A stretch of 64,000 nucleotides of DNA from Adenophora triphylla var. japonica (lineage: Eukaryota; Streptophyta; Magnoliopsida; Asterales; Campanulaceae). A program made the position numbers and the translations under genes. The notes below the pieces were generated by a model. It ran no database searches, had not been told where the DNA came from, and worked only from the letters and a program-made list of their open reading frames with translations. The stretch covers positions 248,001 to 312,000 of the forward strand of contig JAFEMH010001480.1 of assembly GCA_022495995.1 (NCBI GenBank), in the 5' to 3' direction. Position 1 is the stretch's first letter, and the number at the start of each line of letters is the position of its first letter. Below are positions 35,502 to 46,229 of the stretch, piece after piece.

Positions 35502-37390
35502 AGAAGATGAAGCTCCGAGAAGAAAAGCTGCACTTACCACTTTGGGGCTGCCACTATCCTCTCCCTTTCTCCTTTGATAGAAGTAGATTAGGTTTTAAAT
35601 TTTCAAGTATGAACTCGAAGAGTCATTCTGTCTTTCTAGCACTTCTCATCTCCTCTAGTTTGTGTCATCTAAACTATCGAGTCTGTTTCAATATTTCCAA
35701 TAAATCAAAGTCATTTTCTTTTCCTAAACACTTTTCCTAAGGTTATTCTGCCTCGTGAGTATCATTTAATTCATGCAAAATAATGGACCCTCCATTCCCT
35801 AAATCATCGCAAAAATAGAGACTTCTAAGCAAGTTTAAGAAGAAATTTATCCTTAGGAGGCTTAAGGGCTAAACATTACCCCTACTGAAAGTCAAAAATC
35901 AACAAACGAAGAAAGCTAAAGGTGCTGCTGTCAATATTCATCCCAAGAAGAGTGGGACTACTCAATTCAAAGCTTTGAGAGTACAAAAAAAAAAAACAAA
36001 CAAAAAAAAGACAAAACAAAACAAAACTCTCAAGCTTTCATCACCCCCACAACAAAGGTGAAAATTCAAGTGCATGAAGGACTCTCCCGCAAATAAGAGG
36101 AGTCAGGCGATATCAACAAAAGAAATGAAGATTACTCAACATCCTCTTACAACAAGTGAAGAAGACTTTCAGTATCAAGAAAAATGTTTATCCTTAAGTC
36201 ATACTAATGATTGACTTTCTTCTCAAACTTATTTAGAAACTTCTAGATGATGCGGTTCATTAAAAGGTAGAATAACTTTTCTAGATCCTTGAGCCAAGTA
36301 GCGTTTCTTATCGAGTCTAGGGGCTTCCTGTTAGCCACTCTCATATACACTCTTGAAATCCAAGCATCAAAATTGGGGCTTCCTAACCTGTCATCCCCCA
36401 GTCAATCTCTACTTCAACTCTTCAAGATAATCAAATCTACATTAGGAGCTTTCCTATTTTCTTCTCACTCTCATCATTAGAGAATACACTTTTCAAAAAA
36501 GTCAATGCTTGGATCACCTTCCAAAAAAATAGAGTCTGTCTCTCCTCAACTAACTTGAGATCTCATCTCTCTTTCCTCAATAAGATTCTATCCTCTGAGT
36601 TCTTTTCGAGTTAACATAATATTTTCAAAAAAAAGGGGAAAAAAAGACGCAAAAGAGATGCCTGCTAGATTGAAAACCCGAAAGGGAGGTCTAGGCAAAA
36701 ACCAGGGTGCGTCACTAAGAAAAAAAAATCAAGGACAAAGGGAGAGTATTCTTCAACCTTCTTCATCGAACATCATTCGAACTTTTTCAAATCAGATCAA
36801 CAAGGAGAGCCTTCTTTGATCACCTTCAAATCAAGAGAGCAGACTCACAAGCCTGTTCACAAGGTCATCTACCACTTGCAAGCAACTTGGGGCTTGAGAC
36901 AGCAAAAGGCCTTGGACATAAAGCCATTACGACAGTCGACGGATTTGTAGTCGTTTACCTCCTAGAGACACGACTCAAGGGAGAATTAAGGATGAAGATT
37001 CGCAACAGGTCTAGATGTGTATACACAAGGTTACTCATTGAAATTCAATCTCGCTGACCATCAACAAATTCTGCATAAACCTGATTTGGTCCCAACTTGT
37101 CAAACACCAAGTTCACTCATATAGTTCACCCATCTCAAATACAAATACATACACATGTCCCTACATGTCCATATACCATATACTCATCCATAAACTCACC
37201 ACTGAAATGTCCGACCGGGCATTTGCACGAACAGACGTGGACACCACCATGTGAGTCCAGTCAAACAACTAAAATCTGGAAAATCTATTTGCAATTATTA
37301 TGTGCTAGCAGGTGCAGAAAGGTAAGAATTTTTTGGGTCCATCCGAGACCAGCATTCATATATCATTGCATTACAGGGGCCGATAAAACC
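35502..37390 (+). other. 3' region of C, non-coding
   Basis: No supported gene. A-rich tract at 35985-36025. 36660-36720 (GAAAACCCGAAAGGGAGGTCTAGG) matches post-pol sequence of B (~44000) and D (~59980), confirming that C too has skipped pol. Confidence 0.65.
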
Positions 37391-37394
37391 TCCA

Positions 37395-37790
37395 CCTCAA
37401 TCGACAACTTCAAAGTCTCTGACGGCAGCAACTTCAAGTCCGTGACCTCGGAGACACCGACAAAGTCTGTGACGGCAGCAACTTCAAGTCCGTGATCTCG
37501 GCAACATTAGCAAAGTCTGTGACGGCAGAAAACTTCAAGTCCGTGACCTCGGCAACAAAAGCAAAGTATGTGACGGCAACATACTTCAAGTCCGTGACCT
37601 CGGTAACAACTTCAAAGTCCGTGACGGCAGCAAACTTCAAGTCCGTGACCTCGGCAACAACTTCAAAGTCTGTGACGGCAGCAAACTTCAAGTTTGTGAC
37701 CTCAGCATCAGCAAAGTCTGCGACGACAGCAGCAACAACCAAGTCTGCGACCTCGACAACAATGGCAACGTCAGTAACCTCGGGCGGCGC
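37395..37790 (+). repeat. ~51-bp tandem repeat in C 3' region
   Basis: About seven units built from AACTTCAAGTCCGTGACCTC and GGCAACAACTTCAAAGTC. The period is a multiple of three, so ORFs on both strands (Lys-Ser-Val-Thr-rich on +, Val-Ala-Asp-Phe-rich on -) follow automatically. Confidence 0.85.
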
Positions 37791-37947
37791 ACTTCAACAA
37801 CTTCATCAACAAACAGGTATCTTCAGAATTGGGTCAAGTCTTTTGATTCCTCAATATGATTTTACCTTTTCAAAAAAAAAATCCCTCTTCGATTTTCAAA
37901 AATGCTTTTCAAAATACCTAAAATAGCCTTTTTAGTGTTTTGGAGTC

Positions 37948-38005
37948 GAACTACGTTTGGTCTGATTCTCTCTTAGAGATACGTAGGCAGTCGTGCGGCA
38001 TGACC
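37948..38005 (+). other. CTACG-stem hairpin motif, type I (element C)
   Basis: CGAACTACG, inner hairpin TTCTCT-ctt-AGAGAT in place of TTCCCT-AGGGAT, then ACGTAGGCAG. The paired C-to-T and G-to-A changes preserve base pairing. Confidence 0.8.
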
Positions 38006-38079
38006 ATTCCAATGTTCAGAATGATGTCTTTTCTATTGACGACACTTCTTCTTTCATAAGACCTGTCGCCGAGGGGCTC

Positions 38080-39131
38080 TGTAGACACCCCATTCTGAAC
38101 CAATAAAACATGATTACACTACTCTTTGTCTCTCTTTGTATTTTGATGAAAGCATATCAGTTTCATCATATTTCGTTAAGTTTCTAACTAACCTCGTTAG
38201 TTTTGGGCCTAACTGACTAACGGAATAAACTGAAGAGGACAAAATAGTCAGCCGACTAGTTGTCTCGCGCGAGACAACCCCTCTGCAGGATATGCAGAAT
38301 CACTCTCCTTCTCCGTTTCAAACTCTTTTCTGGATAAAACCTTATCAATCCGGTTCTCCAATCATATTTGAGTTCTGGAATCTTCCTAGGGTGGAATCCC
38401 AATCCACTTTAACCTCCTAAACTGGGTGATCAAGTCATCGATCCCCTATAAATACTTGATGGCTTTCAGTATTTCAGAGGTCCCCGATCCACGATCGAAA
38501 ACACACAACACACACATTTTGTTGGTTTCTCTCCCTGAAAGATTCCTACAAAATCACCCCAAAATCATCTAAAGTTTGTTTATCAACCTTGTTGATCAAC
38601 AAACATCAAAGCCCGAATCAAGGATTGAGGCAAAGCTCTGTTCGCATCAAAATTTGACTTTCATATTGAGTCGAAACTCTGCCCGAATCACTTCTCGACC
38701 AAGAAGACATCTTAGAACCACGTTCTAAATCAAATACTCCCTAAATGCTAGGTAAATTCCTATACTTTTACTCTCTTCTTCTCAATCTCTCTCTATTGGC
38801 TTTTAGAGTAGTGTAATCCTATCAAAAGGATTAGCCTAGAGTCCCTTCAATCCATGGAGGTGATCTCTAAGCATACAATCCGACATTCCTAATCAAGAAA
38901 TTGATTAGGGTTTTCTTGTTCTTTAATTATTGTATTGAAAAGATTGATAATACTCAATTGGCAAGATCGATTTTCGAATTGGGTGGAATGGGTGCTCCTC
39001 GACCTTCCCATTCCATAACTTAACCCCCGAACCCTCAAATCTCTTTTAAATTGAGAAGGTTATTCTTATTGTTTTCCTAAATAAATAATAAGTGGCGACT
39101 CAAAAGATGTAAAAATTCACGCATCGCTACA
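38080..39131 (+). mobile_element. 3' LTR of element C
   Basis: Follows CGCCGAGGGGCTC (polypurine tract 38068-38079). It lacks about 32 bp relative to the 5' LTR, mostly around the palindrome pair. Confidence 0.95.
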
Positions 39132-40359
39132 GTACCTTTCGATCTTTTTTCCATGCAGAAGTACCTTTGGGGTATTAATCCTATTTGTACCTATGAAGAA
39201 TTATCCAGGAAGGGTCCAGAATTCGCCACCTTGCATGTTTCTAGAAGGAAAGCGGTTATGTCTTGCTATGTCGTGCTACTAAACGAGCCACGGAAAAGGT
39301 GATCGTTGCGTCGTGCGACACTCTTGGCCAGGTCCATGCAGCCTACAAATAAGACCCTCCTCCTCTCATTTTGAGATCCCTTCCAGCTCCTTAGCATCAC
39401 ACTGCCAAAATATGCCTAGAAGCTCGTCCTTCTCCTCAAACACACACCAATTCTCTCAAATCATTCTCTCTCCCATACAAAATTCACCCACTTACTCTCA
39501 TACACTTCATACACATTGAAGGTCCAAAGCTACTCCTAATCTGAGGATTCTAATCCACTTTCTGCAGCTGAATCAAAGGTCCCTACACCTAACTTGGTGT
39601 AGAGATTGAGGATCTACAAAGGTAACCTCTTAAATCCTCCTTCTCTCTCTATTTTTATAACTCAGTGATATTGCCATGCTGAATATGTTCTTCAGGCTAG
39701 AACCTGAATATAGTTGCATTGTTATAATCTCATTTAGCATATAGTATGCTCTGATTTGTATGAATGTGATCAGGTTGCTCATCCGAATTTGCTTATATGC
39801 TTAGATGAGTGTGGATCATCCCATATCCACACTCATCTCAGTATTGGTCTCTATGAGGTCTTCGTAACTTTTTTTACATCTTTGTCAATCTCGTTGTTGC
39901 CATTAATTGCCTCTGTATTCAATTCATTTGTAAACCTTTGCAGAGTGGCATGTTGTGTCACGCGATACATCTGGCCACACTTGGTCCTGTGTCGTGCGAC
40001 ACACTAAGACATCTTGCAGTTGGTCCATTTCAGTTGTAATCTATTTATCCTCGTTGTAATCAGGTTGTGGTCTCCTGTATAAATGACTCACAAGTTATAG
40101 TTCCCTCAGTTGATCAATAAACAAAGCATTAATATGAATTTTATACACATATTTTGTCTCACACATTTGCACACACTCATGAATGAATTGGATGTTGAAC
40201 ATTGAAAGACTCGTTAACGAGACGTATTGGGTGAACTCTCTGTTCTTCCCAACACGTAATCTGACCATCGAACCCACTTTCTCTTTTCAAAAAGGTTTTC
40301 AAAGTTTCCTTTAAAATGGAGTGGCGACTCTCATTAAATTTTCAGCGAGCATACATTCA
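39132..40359 (+). mobile_element. 3' LTR of A, second part
   Basis: Resumes GTACC TTTCGATC after C's TSD and ends ACATTCA before AATGG. It keeps palindromes at 39266-39318 and 39954-40006 and the U5 hairpin with CTCGTTAACGAG (about 40210-40221), a paired variant of CTCATTTATGAG in the 5' LTR. Confidence 0.95.
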
Positions 40360-42230
40360 AATGGCTGAACAGTTGGCCAACTTCCCAAGTGATGAAGCCA
40401 AAGGTCCCGAACCACAATTTTTGGATGATGGAATTTCACGCTTGAAGGCGAGAATCGATGGCAGCTTTTCTTCGACGGACGGAGCATCCAACAATAGAGG
40501 TAATGGCATCGGGATGCTCTTGGTAGACCTGAAAGACGAGCACACCCCAATCGCCATAAAGCTAAATTTTGAGGTTACCAACAACGCAGCTTAATATGAA
40601 GCATGCGCCGCCAGTTTGGAGGCAGCCCTCGAAAGAAACGTCCAAGAATTGGAAATCTACGGAGACTCAGCCTTGATCATTAACCAGGTCTCCAACAAAT
40701 GGAAAATAATAGACCCCAGTTTGCAAAAGTACCACGCATGCATGGAAGACCTCATCACGCAATTCAAGGAGGTCACTTTTCATTACTTGCCAAGAGACCG
40801 GAACCGGTTCGCAGACGCTCTAGCCACTCTAGCCTCACTTGTGGGGATCCCCGAAGTAAAGTCAATAAAACCATTCAAAGTGGGAAAGAAGGAAATCTCG
40901 GCCTATTGCTACATAATCGAGGCAGAGCCTGAGCCGATCAATGAGCCCTGGTACAACCAAATTTACCAGTACCTCAAAAGCAGAGAGGTGACTTTCGTGA
41001 ATGAGGAAGGAAAAGACAAAGAAGGAGTCAAAACCAAAATCATGGTAGCCCTGAAATGCCTTACCTCTCATTTTGTCATTCTGGGAGATATAATGTACAA
41101 GAAAAGCCACCAAGGGACGCTCCTCCGCTGCAACGACAAGGAAAAAGAAATTAAACTCATGAACAAAGTCCACAATGGGGCTTTCGGTCCCTACATGAAT
41201 GCTCGAGCCCTGATGCAAATTATCCTTCGAATAGGTTACTACTGGATCTCCATGGAGGCAGAGTGTATCAACTTTGTCAGAAGCTGCGACAAATGCCAGC
41301 GATTCTCCAACCTTGACCACCTTCCCCCTCATGACCTCTATTGCATGACCACTCCCTGGCATTTTGCCACTTGGGGAATCGACGTCATTGGGAAAATCAC
41401 TCTGCCGGGTAGCAACGACCACAAGTTCGATTTGGTAGCCGTCGACTACTTCACGAAATGGGTCGATGCTAAGTCCTACAAAGTTTTAGCTTCCAAGAAA
41501 TTTGCCCAGTTCGTCAAAGAAAACATCATATGTAGATACGGCATCCCGAATGAGGTCATATCAGACAACGGATTTCACTTTGAGGGAGACTGCGACAGGT
41601 TTTTGGCCGAATTAAAGATCACGCGCCATAAGTCATCCCCTTATAGGCCACAAACCAATGGCGCCGTGGAAGCAGAAAAACAAAACCCTCGAAAGGATCA
41701 TCAGAAAGATGACAATACGGGGATGAGATTGGCTAGAAAAGCTACATTTGGCACTTCAGGGCTACCGAATGTCAGTTAGGACTGCTACAGGGGAAACCCC
41801 ATTCCCTCTAACTTATGGGATAGAAGCTGTATTGCCCATAGAATTAGAGATCCCGTCACTTCGAGTGTTGCTGGAAAATGAAGTCAGCGAAGTGGAATGG
41901 CCCCGAAGCTGGCACGACGAATTGGCCCTACTGGATAAACACCGACTGAAGGCCATGGAACACATTCGAGCCTATCAAAGATGGATGGCTAGAGCTTTTG
42001 ACAAGAAGGTGAAATCCTGAGAGAAGGCGATCCAGTGCTTAAGGAGAAGCCTCCCACCCGAATCAAACTGTTTGGAAAATGGGAACCAACGTGGATCAGG
42101 CCATTCGTGGTTCAGAAAATCTTCTTAGAAGGTGCAATGAAACTGACATATCTGGATGGGAACCCTTTCTTGAACCCAGTCAATGGAAGTAAACTCCGCC
42201 GATTTTTCGCCTATAGGATATCGAGTCTTC
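40360..42230 (+). pseudogene. Archaeal-type RNase H and integrase of B
   Basis: Continues B's pol after A. RNase H: NNRGNGIGMLLVD, NNAA followed by TAA (40592-40594) in place of the catalytic Glu codon, then YGDSALI and NRFADALATLA. Integrase: zinc-binding HNGAFGPYMN (second His became Tyr), CDKCQRFS, core WGIDVIG, SDNG, NGAVEAE, a frameshift near 41690, then RTATGETPFPLTYG and GPF/Y-like tail (WIRPFVVQKIF ... NGSKLRRFF). An earlier shift near 40470 disrupts the first RNase H acid motif. Dual RNase H places B in the Tat group. Confidence 0.9.
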
Positions 42231-42293
42231 TCTTTTCCCCCTCTACACTCTTAAAAAAAAAAGAGAAAAAAAATCATACAGTCAAACCTCGTA

Positions 42294-42674
42294 GGTTCTA
42301 GTAGGGATGGCCAAAACCGGTTTCGGGCCCGGTTCGAAACCACCGGTTCCGATTTGGCAAATGGATGACCCTTAATCGGCCCGGCTGACTCACGGTTCCG
42401 GTTACTCCGGTTTCGGTTTTCTCCCCGGTTTGCTCCGGTTCCGGGCTTTTTCGGTCCGGTTCAGGTCAATAATGAATAAAGAAGCTAAAAATTATTGAAA
42501 AATAAGAAATTTCCATCCGGTTTCGGTTCCGGTCCGGTTCACCAGTTATGTGAACCTTAACCGGCCCTTATCCAAAACGGTTCCGGTTACCCCGGTTCCG
42601 GTTTTCATGGTGGTTCATGGCGTTCCGGTCCGGTTTTCCGGTTCCGGTCCGGTTTGGCCATCACTAGGTTCTAG
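42294..42674 (+). mobile_element. hAT-type MITE with 8-bp TSD
   Basis: A 365-bp element (42302-42666) with terminal inverted repeats TAGGGATGGCCAAAACCGG and, reading the other end inward, TAGTGATGGCCAAACCGG. It is flanked by exact GGTTCTAG duplications (42294-42301 and 42667-42674). The interior is made almost wholly of CCGGTTCCGG-type short repeats around a small AT-rich centre (42460-42520). An 8-bp TSD and TAGGG-TGGC-like ends are typical of plant hAT MITEs. No transposase. It inserted in B's 3' region. Strand is arbitrary. Confidence 0.85.
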
Positions 42675-44439
42675 TACTTTTCTCATTCAATCAACTCCTC
42701 CTCGGACATTGTAGTTAAGTCTTTAATTTTCCATACATGAGTTTTCTTTCTTTTCTTGCTAGACTTGATACATTATTTTGCACCCCACATTACATTTAAT
42801 GAAATGGTTTTGTTCTATATGATCACTTGCATTGCTCAACAAGTAATTCCCCAAATGATTAATTCTTTAATTAATTGGTGTGAGAAAGTCAACCGATAGC
42901 TCCCCATACACCTTACCATACCCCACACAAGGGCCTCCATCAAGCCATACACTTTCCAAAATTACATCCCTACCATCACCTTGACAAAGTCAACGACGGC
43001 AGCGACATCATGGAATAACAAGTGTTGCTCATCATTAAATGATTGCTCTCATGTCGACAATAAGCTAGGGCCTTTTCCTTCCCCCCGTGTACATCAAGCA
43101 AGTTCAAGCAGGGGATTCAAAAAACAAAGAAAAAAAAAGCCAAGGACCCAACACCTCTAGTCAGAAGCTCGATGAAGGAAGGCAAGGGCAAAAGCGTATC
43201 ATAAGTCCTTAAGCTATATTCAAATTCTTTCTCTTCCCGTGAGAGCAACGATCAAGAAACAATGGAATCATTGTAGTAGCCGTCAAATACGACTTGTTAA
43301 GGAAACACCTCAAGGCCCGTGCCTCATCATCCAACCTTCTGTCCGAGCCTTTTCGCCAAAGGTTGCACATATATTCATGCCCTTGTCCCAAAGCCAAACA
43401 CGATTCGGCCTCGAATCTCAACATTGAGCTCCTTACCTTAAGGAAAGTAGGCAACCAGAAATGGTCCAATCATAAGCACATGCAAATCCATAAACCCGAT
43501 CTCACCAATGACCTCTCCTATACACAAACCTTCTCCCACACTCGACCCAACTCGATACTTGATACCAGTTGACTTTCTCCTCATGATTAATCAAGCATAT
43601 CAAGTTTAATGTTGAATAACCCGAACATCAACAAAGGGTTTTAAGCAAACATGTGATCATTGTGAACAAATCAAGTTTTCAGATGTCATGACAAGTCTTC
43701 TTTTTCTATAAAATAGGAAAAATAGAGCTAAACACTGATTTTCTGTCAGCAAGGGCTTCCATACACTTTTACAAGCTTTTCGGTGCTCATATTATCTCAA
43801 AAGAGTCAAACACAAAAAGCATGTTTTTTGTTCCTACACCAAATAAGGTATTCACACAAAAATGGACCAGTTCCCACCTTTTCAAAAAATAATGTATACA
43901 CCCTTGCGAGTGTACATTACAAGTCATTTCTTTCACATTTTTGGTTGACTGATTGATTAAAAAAATGCGTACATCGGTGCTGAAGAACATACCCAACAAG
44001 ATTGAAAACCCTAAAGGGGGAGTCTAGGTAAAATCAGGGCTGTACCATTCTCCCCCTCTTCTGTCTCCCCTTCTTTCACAAAAAAGGGTCAAACTACGGA
44101 TACCTGAGCCTTAGTCCGGGGGGAACGTAGGCAACCATCACTGGTCTGGTCTAAAGAATACACAAAATTCAAAAATTGGATGCCAACAAGGCTCAGACAA
44201 GAAGCAAGCAAGAGATTTTGCGTCTCGATAAATCTTTAAAGTAAATCACAAATTATTACAGTTAAAACACTTCTTGATGAGTTCAAGTACATTCTACTCT
44301 CGACTCACAACATGCTAAGATAACATAAAACATCTAGTAATTAATGTGTCTGCAACGACAATGAATGGATACTCAGAGTTCAGAAGGTCATTCCATGCCG
44401 CTCGCGCTTGTCCCTTCGTCATTCTTTCCTTTCTCCCCC
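42675..44439 (+). other. 3' region of B
   Basis: No gene supported. Two blocks (42740-42900 and 43608-43940) match element A's post-gag region. 43425-43467 is a degenerate type II CTACG motif. Confidence 0.65.
44091..44151 (+). other. CTACG-stem hairpin motif, type II (element B)
   Basis: AAACTACGG...CCTGAGCC, then GGGGAACGTAGGCAACCATC and TGGTCTGGTC. It stands about 40 bp after a GAAAACCCTAAAGGGGGAG block shared with D. Confidence 0.7.
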
Positions 44440-45710
44440 CATCCCCAATGAGTCTTCTTTCATTCCGTAGGAACTATCTCTGTCTCCCTCCATCTAAGAT
44501 CAGGAGTCCTCTCTGTCAGTCTGTCAACTCTAGTCTCGTAGTCAAACAAAACATCCCCCGTAATATCGTGAGGGTTATCCCAAGCTTCTGTACTCCTAAG
44601 GTTGTAACTGGAACAGCAAACCTGCCCCAGAATTGCCTCATGCCTGCTCCCCATAATCATCTGAGCCTGTCCAAGATGTTGCTCATACCGGTCTAAGTAC
44701 TCAGTAGACAAAAAATACTTTCCCTGCGTCTGAGAAGTACCCCAAGAGGAAAAGCAGAAAACATCCATATCTCCAGAAAGAGAAGGAAAGTGGATTGGTC
44801 CACCATAGAGAAAGGATCTACCATCATAGTACAAATGTCATTTCAACACAGCGAAGGCTCCTGCCTCATCCCAAACTGCTTGGAAACAAAGGACGGAATG
44901 TGGAAAGAAGACTGAGACAGCCCAAGAACCCTGACAACATCGGAACATTCCTGAAGAGCCCTCCTAGTTTCTTCTCCCAATAAGGAACCCACCAATGAAT
45001 GTGAAGTGTGCTGAGCCGGGCCATCCACCCTTCCCATTCAGATTGATCCATCTCCAAGAGCAAAGGTCGCTGAGCAAATGTTCATGGACTAAAAGATGTC
45101 GAAAGCACAAGCATAGCTTGAAGTCTCTCTCGCAACCATAAAGCAAGCAAAGCAGGGATTCCTCCACGCATGAATCGGTCCCCAATCGCCAGACGGTCTA
45201 TACCGTGGAAGGTTTCCCCCAGAACTAAACGAACGATATCCTCGCTCACTCGGCAGTGGCCTACCACATCTAGCGAAGCACTGTGGCATATCCTGAGGGA
45301 GCTAACCATGAAATGAGTGGCTATCACATACAAAGCAAACACGTCCCATGAGACGTCACTCCCACCATCGCACATGAAAAAAGAAAAATAGCAGGAGGAT
45401 TCGCTCGATGCAAAAAGAGTGGCCGAGAATCCGTACCGCAAAAGTCCCGAGCAAGAGCATCCGAATCATGCTCACCTTGATTACATGAGGTAATGACTTG
45501 GGGAATCATCACGTACAACTGGCCAGATTCATGAGCCTAACCTTCCCGAAGGAAGAACCAAACAATGCTTCTGCCAAATGGATGTCTGCAACCAAACTCT
45601 CATCAAAAGGTAGATCCCTAGTGGTAAACCGTAGCCTGGTGACAGCGGTGAAGAAAATAGGGGTCATGATTGACTCTCCTCAACTGAAGTGGAATGTATA
45701 ATTCGTGAAC
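44440..45710 (-). pseudogene. Antisense extra ORF of B (plant-mobile-domain type), decayed
   Basis: Minus-strand fragments match D's antisense ORF: GETFHGIDRLAIGDRFMRGGIPALLALWL (in the 45082-45441 frame) against AETYHGIDRLAGGSDFMGAG...LSLWL, and STEYLDRYEQHLG...STEAWDNPHDITGDV (44460-44834) against TMEYLIWYEEQQG...DTEAQGNPDDYTGDV. Many stops and frameshifts. Boundaries are approximate. Confidence 0.7.
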
Positions 45711-45774
45711 CACCAGGAATTTTAGAAAGACCTTAACGATAGCCATCACTTTTGCGTTTTATCAGTACTCTGCA

Positions 45775-46130
45775 CATATTTCAGCAAATTCGGTCAGAGG
45801 CGCCACACGTCCTCAAAATATTTCAGCAAATTCGATCAGAGGCACCACACGTCCTCAAAAAAAAATTCAGCAGATTCGGTCAAAGGCGCCACACGTCCTC
45901 AAATATTTCAGCAAATTCGGTCAGAGGCACCACACGTCCTCAAAAGTTTTAGAAAATTCGGTTAGAGGCGCCACACATTCTTAAAAGTTTCCGCAAATTC
46001 GGTCAGAGGCGCCACACATCCTCAAAAGTTTCAACAAATTCGGTCAGAGGCGCCACACGTCCTCAAAAGTTTCAACAAATTTGGTCTGAGGCACCACACG
46101 TCCTCAAATATTTCAGCAACTCAGGCCGAG
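45775..46130 (+). repeat. ~41-bp tandem repeat in B 3' region
   Basis: About nine units of TTTCAGCAAATTCGGTCAGA followed by ggcgccacacgtcctcaaaa. Some variants have an extra A run. Confidence 0.9.
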
Positions 46131-46229
46131 ACGCCTCAAAATAGTTTCAACTTGAGGTACAAATGCCTCCATCTCAACTTAAGGTACAAACGCCTCCATC
46201 TCAACTCGAGGTACAAATGCCTCCATCTC
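46131..46229 (+). repeat. ~27-bp repeat cut by element H
   Basis: Three units of CAACTTGAGGTACAAATGCC plus tccatct. The array ends abruptly where H's LTR begins, without a polypurine tract, which is why I read 46230 as an insertion point rather than B's own 3' LTR. Confidence 0.75.

Larger units (their letters stand above)
31582..39131 (+). mobile_element. Element C, gag-only Tat-like element
   Basis: LTRs 31582-32665 (1084 bp) and 38080-39131 (1052 bp) open TGTAGACACCCC and end GCTACA. TSD GTACC at 31577-31581 and 39132-39136. A PBS, a long leader and a gag with two stops are present. There is no pol between 35501 and the 3' LTR. It is inserted in A's 3' LTR, hence younger than A. Confidence 0.92.
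22512..40359 (+). mobile_element. Element A, gag-only Tat element (nested host of C)
   Basis: 5' LTR 22512-23875 and 3' LTR (31441-31581 plus 39137-40359, both totalling 1364 bp) flank a PBS, leader, gag and ~4 kb of non-coding 3' region. The TSD AATGG is exact (22507-22511 and 40360-40364). No protease, RT or integrase is present between the gag stop (27463) and the polypurine tract. The 3' region is homologous to B's post-pol region, so A looks like a derivative that lost pol. Its Gag closely matches that of D. Confidence 0.9.
7745..46229 (+). mobile_element. Element B, old autonomous-type Tat element split by insertions
   Basis: One Tat element whose pieces are 7745-12961, 21026-22511 and 40365-46229. 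Its continuity is proved by the target-site duplications of G (TAAGC) and A (AATGG), which join the flanks in frame order: linker to RT, and RNase H to archaeal RNase H. All coding parts are degenerate. The 5' LTR is truncated. No matching 3' LTR is seen, because element H begins inside B's 3' tandem repeats at 46230 and the rest of B would lie beyond the window. Confidence 0.8.

Noticed and set aside
37434..37926. Long ORFs on both strands (Lys-Ser-Val-Thr-rich and Val-Ala-Asp-rich)
   Set aside because: The ~51-bp repeat has a period divisible by three, so frames stay open on both strands automatically. No start context or domain.
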